Shown here piece after piece: positions 15,640-24,703 of a DNA stretch of 64,000 nucleotides. The position numbers and the translations under genes are program-made. How positions within the stretch are numbered: position 1 is the first letter of the stretch; each line of letters begins with the position of its first letter. This stretch comes from Akkermansiaceae bacterium (GTDB lineage: Bacteria; Verrucomicrobiota; Verrucomicrobiia; Verrucomicrobiales; Akkermansiaceae). The notes under the pieces are model-generated. The model made no database searches and was not told where the DNA came from. It was given only the letters and a program-made list of their open reading frames with translations. The stretch is taken from assembly GCA_905182405.1 (NCBI GenBank), contig CAJJBQ010000002.1:496001-560000 (forward strand), given 5' to 3'.

Positions 15640-18600
15640 TTACTTCAGGGTCAGGATGTAGGCCATCACGTCGGCTAACTCCTGCGGCTTCAAGAGCACA
15701 CCCATCGGCGGCATCGGCGACACTTTGCCCTGAAAACCCTCGGCGATTGTCGCACCCGGATCGACGAGGCTCTGCAAAATATAGTCCTCTTGTTTGCGCG
15801 TCGCGATGGTGTCCAAAGCGGGCCCAATTGGACCACCAACTCCGTTCACGGCGTGGCAGCGGATGCAGGCGGCGATCGGATGGGTCATGAAAATATTCTT
15901 ACCGCGTCCCACATCGCCTTTGACGACCTCAGGCTCGTTGCTCGCGATGATCTCATACTTGACCTTGCGCAGGCTGACGTCGTCCCACCACGCCTTGCCC
16001 GTCGCAGTGCCCCAGCCGCCGAGCAGGCAATTGATGCTGATCGATTTGGAGGAGCCCGTCTCGATCCGCATTGTCACTTGCGTCCAATCTTTCGTCCCTT
16101 TCACGGCCTTACTGCCTGGATGGTCACTGATGTACAACTGTGCGCCGCGCCCTCCCCCTGCCACCTTTTCGGTCTTGATCCAGGCGCTGAGTTCGTACTC
16201 CGCGTTCTGATCCACCGGAACATCGATACGGACGCCAAACTCAGCGGCCTTTTCGGCGGAGATTTCGATCGAGCGCTTGCCCGTCCGGGCCATGTCCGCC
16301 ACCCGATGTTGCGCCGTTCCCCGAAAGGTGCGGACGCCCCATCCGGCAGGCATATCGCCAGCCAGCTCCTCGAACGAACCGTTGGGAATCAGCTCCTTGC
16401 CAAACGACGAAGGCCCTTTCTTCACCGTGCCGGCACCGGCGTTGCGAAGGCTCTGCGAGAGCCACACGTCATCGGCATTGGCCGGGTCGGTGATCAGCTG
16501 TTGAGCCGCCAGCGCGACCGTCTCCTTATTCTCAAACTCCACCATCTTGTTAAAGGCGGCGAGGCGCACGATCAGATCCGAGTCCTGCACGACCGCAGTA
16601 TCGAAGAACAACTGCAGCGCCGCCGCGTCGTTGCCCAAGGCGGTGATCGCGTTGCGGCGTAGCGCGGGGTCTTTGCTCAATAGCGCCAGCTGGTGCGTTT
16701 CGGTGTCGAGCACGCCGAGCGCGTGCAAGCTCCAAAGCGCCTGGATCGCCCCGGCACCGCCAGCCTTAACCTTCGACTTCAGCGCGGCAGCAGCATCCTT
16801 CTTGCCGCCATCGACCAAGAGCCGTTGCGCGGTCTGGCGCCAGAACAAATTATCGCTGTCCATCGCCGCCACCAGTTGGGCCTCGCTCGCGCCGGCGAGC
16901 GATTTGATTTTCGCCTCCGGCGCCTTGTCCCAGACCACGCGGTAGATCCGCCCGTGGCCGCGGTCGCGGTTCGGGTTGATGTGCGCGTTGCCTTTGCCAT
17001 TCTTCGCGTCATAGCCGGCACGCCCTTTGCTCGGCGTAGGGTTGTGCTGGATGATGAAGTTGTACCAGTCCGCCACCCACAGGTTCCCGTCCGGACCGAC
17101 CTCCGCCGACACTGGCGAGAACCACTCATCGGCCGAGGCCAGAAAGGCATATCCGTTCTTGGCCTTGTAGCCCGCCCCGTCCCTCGAGAGATGGTATTTC
17201 CCGAGCAGATGCCCGGTCGGCCCGCCAATGAACGCCACCTTTTCGCGGAACGACTCCGGGAATCCCGCCGAAGTCGCCACAGTCTGGCCGGCACCTGCGG
17301 TGTAGTTATTGAAAGCGTCCACCTGGCGAATGTTGGGCGTAATCGGGTGGAACGAGCGGTCGGGCGCGATCATCTTCGCACTCATGCCCTTCTTTCCCTC
17401 GCCGTAGGCGGTGGCGCGGATGCCGCAGAAGAAGCTCGGGTTGTTGTTGGCGGTCGAGCCAAATACGTCGCCGGCCGAGTTGAAACCGAGCCCCCAAGTG
17501 TTGTTGTTGAATTGGTGCATAAACTCCAACTGCGATCCGTTCGGCTTCATGCGGAACACCCCGGATCCAAAGCGCTTTTGCTCGCCGCCGACCGCGCCGT
17601 TAAAGGACGAGTATCCCACGGTGCCCCAGATCCAGTTGTCGAATCCATAGCGCAAGTTCGACGGACCGGCATGCGTGTCGCCGATCCCCCACCCCGTCGT
17701 CAGAACCTCGCGCACGTCGGCTTTGTCATCCCCGTCGGTGTCCTTCAGGAATAGAAAATCGGGCACATGGGCGACGATGATCCCGCCACGCGAGAAGGTT
17801 AGCGAAGTCGGGATATTCAAGCCCTCGGCGAAGACGGTCACCTTGTCGCATTTGCCATCGCCGTTGGTGTCTTCGAGGATCTTGATCTTGTCATTGCCGA
17901 CCCGGTCGGGCGTCATCTCGTTCGGGTAGTCGACCGTCTCGGCGACCCAAAGGCGACCGCGCTCGTCCCAGGCGAGACCGATCGGATTGATGATGTCCGG
18001 CTCGCTGGCGAAGAGCTCCAGCCGAAAGCCGACCGGCGCCTGAGTGTAGTCCATGCTGTCCTTCGCGGAGAGCGGAAATTGGTAGGGCAGCGGCTCGGGG
18101 CGCTTCTCGTAATTGGCGATGTTATCGCGCTTCTCATATTTCAGCGGTGCGCGGTCGGCGATGAACTTTTCATACGACTGCTTCCTCGCATCGCCCACCG
18201 ACCACAGGATCCCCGCTTTAAGCAACTGGTGGAAGGCCGGCTGTTTCCACACTCGCTCGTCGTGTCCCGAAGCAGTGTAAAAAACGCGCCCCTTCCCTTG
18301 GGTCCGCACCCAGGTCCACGGCTCGGGCTCCGTGATGTTGTCATCCTTCCCTGCCATCTCACGCACCATCAATACCGTGCGGTCCTTTTCGTTATGGTTC
18401 TTGTGTTTATAGGTTTCGTCCCAGGCTTCGAACTCCTCCACTCCAGCCATCGCCGGGTGCTTCGCATCAACCACCTTGGCGGTAAACGTACCGGTCTTGT
18501 GACTATCGAAGCGGCCGCCCACCAATTGGTCGAAACCCGGTTCATTGCCGAAGCACCAGCTCGCACAATGCACCGGCACGAAGCCTCCTCCGTTCTCGAC

Positions 18601-18927
18601 GTAGCCCTTCAAATTCCCCCACTGCCCGGGCGTGATCGTCCCATGGTTCGCATACAGCAGCACCGCGTCGAACTTGCTTAGATACGCCGCGTCGCCAAGC
18701 GCCTCCTCAACATTGGTGACATAATCAAAGTAGATGGCATCCCGCCCAAGCCCCTTGGCCAACATCGGGTAGAACTTGTTGCTGTTGTGGTGCTCGCTCT
18801 CGTGGCCGAGGAACAGCACGCGGATCGCGCCTTCCTTCGGGGTTGAAGTCGGAGCGACACGCGCGGCTATGGCAAGGGCGCCAATGAACAAGGCGACGGT
18901 AAGGGACAGAATACGGGCTGTTTTCAT
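15640..18927 (-). CDS. ThuA-like domain / PVC-type dehydrogenase / HEAT / CBM-like / cytochrome c protein
   Basis: A 1095-residue exported protein (signal peptide about 1-21). Domains in order: a ThuA-like glutamine-amidotransferase fold (about 33-245; 'VLFLGHESEHHNSNKF', 'GGGFVPVHCASWCFGN', 'FYTASGHDERVW'); a PVC-type dehydrogenase beta-propeller (about 290-670; 'LELFASEPDIINPIGLAWD', 'GRLWVAETVDYPNE', 'DGNLWVADWYNFIIQHNP'); HEAT-like repeats (about 680-830); a carbohydrate-binding-like beta-sandwich (about 850-990; 'LIPNGSFEE', 'YELSAWIKTE'); and a class I cytochrome c (about 1005-1095) with haem motif CIRCH and likely axial Met in PMPPMG. ThuA relatives take part in sugar oxidation or keto-sugar metabolism, and the haem domain implies electron transfer out of the propeller. 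Redox processing of a released sugar is inferred, not shown. It is related to the partial gene at 1-1266. Confidence 0.88.
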   Translation of the reverse strand: MKTARILSLTVALFIGALAIAARVAPTSTPKEGAIRVLFLGHESEHHNSNKFYPMLAKGLGRDAIYFDYVTNVEEALGDAAYLSKFDAVLLYANHGTITPGQWGNLKGYVENGGGFVPVHCASWCFGNEPGFDQLVGGRFDSHKTGTFTAKVVDAKHPAMAGVEEFEAWDETYKHKNHNEKDRTVLMVREMAGKDDNITEPEPWTWVRTQGKGRVFYTASGHDERVWKQPAFHQLLKAGILWSVGDARKQSYEKFIADRAPLKYEKRDNIANYEKRPEPLPYQFPLSAKDSMDYTQAPVGFRLELFASEPDIINPIGLAWDERGRLWVAETVDYPNEMTPDRVGNDKIKILEDTNGDGKCDKVTVFAEGLNIPTSLTFSRGGIIVAHVPDFLFLKDTDGDDKADVREVLTTGWGIGDTHAGPSNLRYGFDNWIWGTVGYSSFNGAVGGEQKRFGSGVFRMKPNGSQLEFMHQFNNNTWGLGFNSAGDVFGSTANNNPSFFCGIRATAYGEGKKGMSAKMIAPDRSFHPITPNIRQVDAFNNYTAGAGQTVATSAGFPESFREKVAFIGGPTGHLLGKYHLSRDGAGYKAKNGYAFLASADEWFSPVSAEVGPDGNLWVADWYNFIIQHNPTPSKGRAGYDAKNGKGNAHINPNRDRGHGRIYRVVWDKAPEAKIKSLAGASEAQLVAAMDSDNLFWRQTAQRLLVDGGKKDAAAALKSKVKAGGAGAIQALWSLHALGVLDTETHQLALLSKDPALRRNAITALGNDAAALQLFFDTAVVQDSDLIVRLAAFNKMVEFENKETVALAAQQLITDPANADDVWLSQSLRNAGAGTVKKGPSSFGKELIPNGSFEELAGDMPAGWGVRTFRGTAQHRVADMARTGKRSIEISAEKAAEFGVRIDVPVDQNAEYELSAWIKTEKVAGGGRGAQLYISDHPGSKAVKGTKDWTQVTMRIETGSSKSISINCLLGGWGTATGKAWWDDVSLRKVKYEIIASNEPEVVKGDVGRGKNIFMTHPIAACIRCHAVNGVGGPIGPALDTIATRKQEDYILQSLVDPGATIAEGFQGKVSPMPPMGVLLKPQELADVMAYILTLK

Positions 18928-18971
18928 GATTTGATGATCTTAAAATTGTTGAATTGAGAGAGCTTGTGATT

Positions 18972-20546
18972 TTACTGCGTCTTGATGGCGTTCACGGTCG
19001 GCAAGAACGCTTCGAGCCGATCGATGACGGCGGCGGCTTCGGGCCGCTTGGCGATGTTGGTAAACTCGTCGGGGTCAGTCTGATGATCGTAGAGCTCAAC
19101 CTCACCATTCGACATGCGAATGTAGCGATAGCGTTGGTCGCGAACCGCATGATTGTTTCGTCCCCAGGTGGTGACCGCCGGGCGGGCGCGATGAGCGCCG
19201 GGGTCGCGCAGCAGCGGCACCAGACTCTGACCTTCCAACTGGCCGTGCTGCGCCACGCCGCACAGCTCGTTGAGCGTCGGGAAAACATCAAGAAGGCTGA
19301 CAGGTTGGCTGCATCGTGTCCCCGCTTTAGTGATACCCGGCGCGACGATGATCAGCGGCACTCGCGACGATTCTTCCCAGAGCGTGAATTTTTCCCAGTG
19401 TTCCTTCTCGCCGATGTGCATGCCGTGGTCCGACCACAAGACGATGATCGTGTTGGCGGCATGCGGACTGGCGTCGAGCGCGTCGAGCAGCCGTCCCACC
19501 TGAGCGTCGGCAAAGCTGATGCTTGCCAGATAGCCCCGCACCGCCGCTTTCCATTCATCGTTATCTACTACCCATTGATGCCACTTCCGACGCAGCCACT
19601 TCCTGTGGGTCGGGGCAACGTCGTCCAGGTCGCCAGCCTTGATCGGCGGAAGGAACACCTTGTCCGGTGGATATAGGTCGAAGTACTTCTGCGGCACAAA
19701 CCAGGGAATATGCGGCCGGAATATGCCGACGGCGTGGAAGAACGGCTTGGGATGCGTTTTGGCCAGCTCGGCGGTCGCCCAATCGACCACTTTGTAGTCT
19801 GCCATACCGCTCTCGTCCTTGTGGATCGGCCCCCAGTCGAGGAAATGCGATGGCGACTTACCGACTCCTTTACCTTTGGCGAGACGCTTCCACCCCACAT
19901 AGCCCTTCGGCGACGTTTTGGCCTTGATCGAGTCCGGCCAGAGCGACGGCGGCAGCGGCTTGGTCGCTTCCGGGAAATAGTGATCCCACAGCTTCGCCTC
20001 GTTCTGCTGTTTACCATAGCGATTGACGATCCACGACAGGCTGTGAAAGATTTTGCCGCCTCCATAGGCACTGTAGCCGTTGGTGCGCAAGTGCTCGGGG
20101 ATGGTGACGGCCGTTGCCAGAGCCGGAGAGCTGCGCCAATCCTGACCGTTGTTGTAAACACCCGAGGTCGATGGACTGACCCCGGTCATGATGCTGACCC
20201 GTGACGGATTACACGACGGCGCCGAGCAATGGGCGTTGGTGAACAACACGCCGCGCTTTGCCAGGCGATCGATGTTTGGTGTATGCACCCCCTCCCTGCC
20301 CCCCATGCAGTTCACCCAGTCGTTAAGATCATCGACCGCGATAAAGAGGATATTGGGAGCAGCGCCGTTGACGCCGGCTTGCAAGAAACACCCGACCAGC
20401 ACGGTCGGCAGTATCCGTCTGGGTATCTTTGTGATTCCTCCCCCCCTCAACAGCGCCCCCAAGCGCCCCACCCGAAGAGCAAATTCCTGCAGCCAGAGCG
20501 CGACCTGGATTGCATGTCGCTGAATTGAAATGGTAAGTAATTTCAT
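18972..20546 (-). CDS. Iduronate-2-sulfatase-like sulfatase
   Basis: A 524-residue frame with the sulfatase core from about residue 63: 'PNILFIAVDDLNDWVNCMGG', formylglycine motif CNPSRVSIMTG (Cys112), 'GIFRPHIPW', and the late motif 'VLWSDHGMHIGEKEHW'. This arrangement is typical of iduronate-2-sulfatase-like enzymes (resembling SulfAtlas S1_7), which suggests sulfated uronate or similar sugars. The N-terminus is doubtful. ATG 20546 adds about 40 residues that do not look like a signal peptide, whereas a signal-like segment begins only around residue 41 (IPRRILPTVLVGCFLQAG). A perfect GGAGG at 20437-20441 precedes that point, but no ATG, GTG or TTG codon lies at the right distance. Gaps to the neighbours are 44 and 32 bp, consistent with one operon. 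Confidence 0.87.
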   Translation of the reverse strand: MKLLTISIQRHAIQVALWLQEFALRVGRLGALLRGGGITKIPRRILPTVLVGCFLQAGVNGAAPNILFIAVDDLNDWVNCMGGREGVHTPNIDRLAKRGVLFTNAHCSAPSCNPSRVSIMTGVSPSTSGVYNNGQDWRSSPALATAVTIPEHLRTNGYSAYGGGKIFHSLSWIVNRYGKQQNEAKLWDHYFPEATKPLPPSLWPDSIKAKTSPKGYVGWKRLAKGKGVGKSPSHFLDWGPIHKDESGMADYKVVDWATAELAKTHPKPFFHAVGIFRPHIPWFVPQKYFDLYPPDKVFLPPIKAGDLDDVAPTHRKWLRRKWHQWVVDNDEWKAAVRGYLASISFADAQVGRLLDALDASPHAANTIIVLWSDHGMHIGEKEHWEKFTLWEESSRVPLIIVAPGITKAGTRCSQPVSLLDVFPTLNELCGVAQHGQLEGQSLVPLLRDPGAHRARPAVTTWGRNNHAVRDQRYRYIRMSNGEVELYDHQTDPDEFTNIAKRPEAAAVIDRLEAFLPTVNAIKTQ

Positions 20547-20578
20547 GGTGATCAGGTTTGCTCCTTCTCATTGGGAGT

Positions 20579-23113
20579 TCATTTCTCCCAGACTTCGAAC
20601 TCGGTCAGGCCGCTGCGGGCTTTGCCGGAGTTGGTGAAGACGACGCGGATCTTCGGTGAGGTCACTTTCTCGAAAGTCGCACTATTTTTGGCGCTTCCCT
20701 TTGGTTTTTCTGGCGACTTCTTCACGTCTTTAACATCGACCCATTGGTCGCCGGATTGGAATTGGACCTTGTAGCTGATTGGTGCCTGGACGCCCCCGCG
20801 GTCGTCGTAGATATGGAGTTCGACCCGGGAAAATGTCTTGGATTTTCCAAAGTCGACCTCCAGCCAATCGGTCTCGTTGGACGATCCGTAGCTAGTCCAG
20901 CGGTTCACCGGGTTGGAGAGGAAAATGATCCTGCCGTCGATGGCCGACTTTGGAACCCCACCGTACCGGTCGTGGAAGGAGGCGGACGCCTTGGGGAATT
21001 CTGCGCCGTTGGTGTTGGCGGAGAGGTTGCCCACAGCTGGCGGAGGCGGTTGGAATGGAGCTGTTCCCGATCCCCAGGTTTGGAACTCAGTGATCCCGGT
21101 GCCGCTTGCCCCTTCCGGGCGGTGCAGGACGACACGCAGGCGCTGCAGCTGGGACTCTGGGAACGAGATTGTATTGGGGCGACCACCGGCCGGGGTCTTC
21201 GGGTTGCGTTTCTGATTTGGGATTTCTATCCAGGCCTTGCCGTCCCAGTGCTGCAGTTCGAAGCGTGAGGGGGCGACGACGCCTTCGCCATCGTCGAGGA
21301 GGAACAGCTTGATGGTGTCGATTGAGCGGGGCATCCCCAGATCGACCGAGACCCAATCGGCCTCGTCGGTGGATCCGACGCTGGTCCAGCGGTTGGTCGG
21401 TGGGGCGTCGTAGCGGTATTGGCCATCGTGGATCATTGCCAGGGAACTTCCGGGTCCGGTATGTGATGCGTCGTAGGACGGGAAATAGTCGCCGTCGTTG
21501 TTCACCGCGTAGTTGAAACGCGTTTCGTCATTCAGAGGCACCTCGCGGGCGGCGGGGAGTTTGACTTCGAGCTTCCCAAGTTTCGGCGAGCTGGCGACCT
21601 TTTTGCCGTCGACGAGCACGTGCAGGCCGGCGCCGTGACCGTAACGATCACCCTTTTTGTCCCAGCAAATCGCCACCTCGTGTCCCTGGTAGGGAATCGA
21701 ATCGAGCGCAAAGTAGTCCCACGAGTCGGGTGCGAGCGGATCGACGATCAAAGTGTCGCCACCATCCGCTTTCAAGCCGGCGAGGCCGGTGATGACGAGG
21801 TCGTTGAAGTTGGAGTGGAAGTAGTGCTCGCTGCGATTGCGCATGTCGTGTCCCTGCCACGATCCTGTGTCGGGGTGGAGTGCCTCGGCGATGTAGGGCT
21901 TGCCGTCCTTGCGGTGGGAGATGGCGAAGGTGTGCAGTAGATCGGCGTAGTCCGTCCGGGAGATGAACTCTTGCGGGTAGTTGTGCAGGACGTTGGCCAT
22001 CGCCTTGAGCGTCTGGGTGGTGGCGAAGGGCCACGATTGTCCGCTCCACCAGCAGCAACCTTTCTGCAGGAGGAACATCGGGTCGTTTCGTTCGGTGGTG
22101 GACGGCCCGAAGGGCGCTTGGAAATACTCGGGGTCCATGAGGAACTTCCACGCGGACTCCTTGCCTGGGTCAGGCAGGTTGAAGGCCCAGGGGACGTAAC
22201 CGTGGAGCTCGCGCCCGTGAGGGCTGCCGGCGAATTGCCCGCTCTCGTAGGTCAGGGTGTGCGCTTTGACGACGTTACCTTCCTTGTCGATTTCCTCGCG
22301 CGAGGACATCGGGAAAAAGAACTGCCGCTTCGGATCCCACAGCTTCTCCTGCACGAGGGTCTTCAGGGCGGCTGCCTGTTTACGGTAGCTGGAGGCTTTG
22401 TCGGGATCACCTGCCATCTCGGCGATTTCGGCGAGGGCGTTCAAGTCGGCCCACATGTAGGTATTGAACGTGGGGCGGAAGGCGCGGTCGCCGCGGAGGA
22501 TGTCTTTGGTCTGGCGGCTGTTGATGTTGAACTCCATGCCGTCGTCGTGTCCGGTCTGCCAGAACATGCCCATCTCATCGACCCACTGCCGCCCCCGCCA
22601 GGCCTCGTGGTGTTTCTCAAGGTCGGGAAGAAGGTCGACGAGGAAGGCCTTATTCGGGTGTACGTGGTCGACGGCGACCGCGCAGTCGGCGAGCCATGAT
22701 GAGTAGTTACGCGGTTGGGCACCCGGGGTGCGGAACCAGTAGTGCAGGAAGTCGCGAGCGAATTCGGGATCCTTGAGCCAGCGGATCTCGTAGATCTGGT
22801 GGCCCGAGGGGCAGGCGATCCCCCCGTAGGCGCCGGACCAGAACGGGCGGTTGGCGAACTCCGTGAAGGAGTAGCCGCTGTTGGGCGAACCGTAGATAAT
22901 GTGGCGGGTGACGAGCTCCCAACGGTAGTAGTAGGTGGTGTTGATCTCAGCGTCCGGGCACTCGAAGAAGGGGATGTTGGCTTCGAACCAATCGAAGTCG
23001 CGGTTCGCCCAGAAGGTCTGGGCATCGAGTTGTTTTCGCTTGTCGAGTAGTGGAGCTGCGACGGCGCTTGAGACAAGGCAGATGACGAGAAGGGCAAGTG
23101 GGAGGCGGATCAT
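20579..23113 (-). CDS. Secreted (alpha/alpha)6 glycoside hydrolase (MGH1/GH63-like) with two discoidin-like modules
   Basis: An 844-residue protein if started at ATG 23113, which begins a clear signal peptide (MIRLPLALLVICLVSSAVAA). An earlier start at 23200 would overlap the ROK stop and adds 29 non-hydrophobic residues. Residues about 30-520 form an (alpha/alpha)6 barrel resembling MGH1-like/GH63-related glycosidases: 'FWSGAYGGIACPSGHQIYE', 'WQTGHDDGMEFNINSR', 'TFNTYMWADLNALAEIAEMA', and 'LLQKGCCWWSGQSWPFATTQ'. Two discoidin-like beta-sandwiches follow (about 555-695 and 710-844), both with TNRWTSVG/VNRWTSYG-type cores, and probably bind carbohydrate. The CAZy family and linkage cannot be set by eye. 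It is the first enzyme gene after the regulator, 83 bp downstream, and is likely an inducible catabolic enzyme of the locus. Confidence 0.75.
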   Translation of the reverse strand: MIRLPLALLVICLVSSAVAAPLLDKRKQLDAQTFWANRDFDWFEANIPFFECPDAEINTTYYYRWELVTRHIIYGSPNSGYSFTEFANRPFWSGAYGGIACPSGHQIYEIRWLKDPEFARDFLHYWFRTPGAQPRNYSSWLADCAVAVDHVHPNKAFLVDLLPDLEKHHEAWRGRQWVDEMGMFWQTGHDDGMEFNINSRQTKDILRGDRAFRPTFNTYMWADLNALAEIAEMAGDPDKASSYRKQAAALKTLVQEKLWDPKRQFFFPMSSREEIDKEGNVVKAHTLTYESGQFAGSPHGRELHGYVPWAFNLPDPGKESAWKFLMDPEYFQAPFGPSTTERNDPMFLLQKGCCWWSGQSWPFATTQTLKAMANVLHNYPQEFISRTDYADLLHTFAISHRKDGKPYIAEALHPDTGSWQGHDMRNRSEHYFHSNFNDLVITGLAGLKADGGDTLIVDPLAPDSWDYFALDSIPYQGHEVAICWDKKGDRYGHGAGLHVLVDGKKVASSPKLGKLEVKLPAAREVPLNDETRFNYAVNNDGDYFPSYDASHTGPGSSLAMIHDGQYRYDAPPTNRWTSVGSTDEADWVSVDLGMPRSIDTIKLFLLDDGEGVVAPSRFELQHWDGKAWIEIPNQKRNPKTPAGGRPNTISFPESQLQRLRVVLHRPEGASGTGITEFQTWGSGTAPFQPPPPAVGNLSANTNGAEFPKASASFHDRYGGVPKSAIDGRIIFLSNPVNRWTSYGSSNETDWLEVDFGKSKTFSRVELHIYDDRGGVQAPISYKVQFQSGDQWVDVKDVKKSPEKPKGSAKNSATFEKVTSPKIRVVFTNSGKARSGLTEFEVWEK

Positions 23114-23196
23114 GGGGTTGGCCGTATGGCGGGTTAGACTGAGGGGAGATCGTCGACCATGCCGCCCACCCTCTTCTCGAGTTCGGAGATTCCCCA

Positions 23197-24396
23197 TCAT
23201 GAGAGTTCGGCATTTCCATTGTCGATCGTGGCAAATGCAGGAGCCAACTCATTGGCTAAATGATCGATGATTCCGGCGACAGCTCCGAGGCGCTTATTTC
23301 CCTGCGACTGGAGGATCCGACAATCTTTGAACGAAGGCAAAAGAGTTCGTTTCTTCGCCTGCTTCATCACACGTTTGAAAATCGCCGGGTCGGAATTCAT
23401 GAGCTGCCCATGGAGAAAGAGGGTTGCAGGGTTGAAAATGTTGATCACCGCCCCGACCGCAATCGCGAGATAATCGACAGTCTGCTCAATCAACTTTTCG
23501 GCGCCATTGACAGCGAGTGCCGCGAGCGCTTCCTGAACCCCAACCTTCCGGCCGAGCTCTTTCGAAATCAGCCGCGCAAAGGCGGTGTCGGTGGCGACGG
23601 TTTCGAGGCAACCACGATTGCCGCAGCCGCATCGCTGCCCGTCAGGAACGACCGTGATGTGCCCCAGCTCACCCGCCATGCCACTGTTCCCGGTGAGAAG
23701 GTGGCCTCCGCTCACGATACCAAGCCCCAACCCCGTGCTGACATCGAGCATCGCAAAATCATTCATTCCCCGGGCCGCCCCATACATGCGTTCGCCCACA
23801 CAAAGGGCATGGGATTCCTGCAATGCGATGCATTGCAGGCCGATTTCAATGGAGAGATCGGAGGCGAGCCGTTGTCCGTCCAATAGGTGGAGATTCGGCG
23901 ACATCACCGTTTCTCCGACCCGAGAGTTGAAGAGTCCAGGAACACTGAGTCCAACTCCCCGATACCGCTCGCTCAGATCATCCTTCACATGCCCGGTAAT
24001 CGCACCAAGCCCATTGATTATCGCCTGTAGTAGGTCGTCATAGGATTTGGGAGTGCTAAAGGAAATGGATTGCTCCTCTGCCACGGCACCGTCGAGTCGG
24101 GCACTTCCGATCCAACAGGCTTCGGCATCAATGACAACTCCGAGCACATTGGCCTTATGCTCCGACAGTTGCAGCAACTTCCCAGGACGACCGAACCCGG
24201 CTTCCGACGCCTCCGTTTCCTCCAGAAATCCGTTTCGAATCAGAGAGACAACCGCCTTCGAAACCGTCGGCGCGCTCATCCCGCTGCCCCGTGCCATCAC
24301 AGCGCGCGAGGCTGGCCCATTCCGCTGCACGAATTCCAGGACACGGCGTTCGTTGATCTTTGAAAGCAACTCAGAAGCCACCGGGGAAACAGTCAT
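23197..24396 (-). CDS. ROK-family transcriptional regulator (NagC/XylR-like)
   Basis: A 399-residue protein started at ATG 24396 (TTG 24399 is the longer alternative). Residues about 10-70 form a winged-helix DNA-binding domain ('RVLEFVQRNGPASRAVMARG', 'SAPTVSKAVVSLI'), followed by the ROK sugar-kinase-like fold. The ROK signature and zinc site are intact: GELGHITVVPDGQRCGCGNR followed by GCLETVA, with the His and three Cys in place. ROK regulators are usually repressors released by a sugar or sugar phosphate. The gene is first in a same-strand series of sugar-degrading genes, so it probably controls the locus and itself. Upstream, a TTGACG/TATAAA promoter with a palindrome between its elements suggests autoregulation. 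The -10 lies so close to the ATG that the mRNA would be almost leaderless. Confidence 0.9.
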   Translation of the reverse strand: MTVSPVASELLSKINERRVLEFVQRNGPASRAVMARGSGMSAPTVSKAVVSLIRNGFLEETEASEAGFGRPGKLLQLSEHKANVLGVVIDAEACWIGSARLDGAVAEEQSISFSTPKSYDDLLQAIINGLGAITGHVKDDLSERYRGVGLSVPGLFNSRVGETVMSPNLHLLDGQRLASDLSIEIGLQCIALQESHALCVGERMYGAARGMNDFAMLDVSTGLGLGIVSGGHLLTGNSGMAGELGHITVVPDGQRCGCGNRGCLETVATDTAFARLISKELGRKVGVQEALAALAVNGAEKLIEQTVDYLAIAVGAVINIFNPATLFLHGQLMNSDPAIFKRVMKQAKKRTLLPSFKDCRILQSQGNKRLGAVAGIIDHLANELAPAFATIDNGNAELS

Positions 24397-24404
24397 CAAT
24401 CACT

Positions 24405-24432
24405 TTTATAAGGACCGCTTACAAAGCGTCAA
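24405..24432 (-). promoter_or_regulatory. Sigma70-type promoter with embedded operator palindrome for the ROK regulator
   Basis: On the minus strand TTGACG (24432-24427), a 16-base spacer and TATAAA (24410-24405) form a near-consensus promoter. The palindrome CGCTTTGTAAGCG (24428-24416, 5-base arms, 3-base centre) overlaps the -35 edge and fills much of the spacer, a classical repressor position. Only 8 bases separate the -10 from ATG 24396, so the predicted transcript starts at or within about 2 bases of the start codon. Binding by the ROK protein is inference. Confidence 0.6.
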
Positions 24433-24657
24433 TTAGAAAGTGGTAATCAACCCCAAAGGTAAATTCCAAGCAGCACTCGTCACGATATTCACAATACCAG
24501 ACCTCTATCTTTGGTCGCAGCCAGAAAAAGTCGTCCATATTGAGCGAGAGGATCTCAAAATTATAGTCCCGATCCTTAGATTTACTCTCGCAGGGTTTGC
24601 TGGAACAACCAACACACTCTCCCCAAGGCCCACAATTGACCGTGAAGATTTTCCACC

Positions 24658-24692
24658 AAAGAAAAAGGAGCTACGATATCTCGTAACTCCTT
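24658..24692 (-). terminator. Intrinsic terminator of tRNA-Tyr
   Basis: Just after the tRNA 3' end on the minus strand there is a 12-base stem (AAGGAGTTACGA / TCGTAGCTCCTT, one mismatch) with a 4-base loop, followed by TTTTTC-TTT. This is a standard rho-independent terminator facing leftwards. It isolates the tRNA from the regulator gene downstream. Confidence 0.75.
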
Positions 24693-24703
24693 ATTAGGAA
24701 AGC

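Noticed and set aside
24440-24697. 85-codon plus-strand frame before tRNA-Tyr
   Set aside because: It runs through the tRNA terminator hairpin and resembles no protein; the interval 24433-24657 otherwise shows nothing recognisable.
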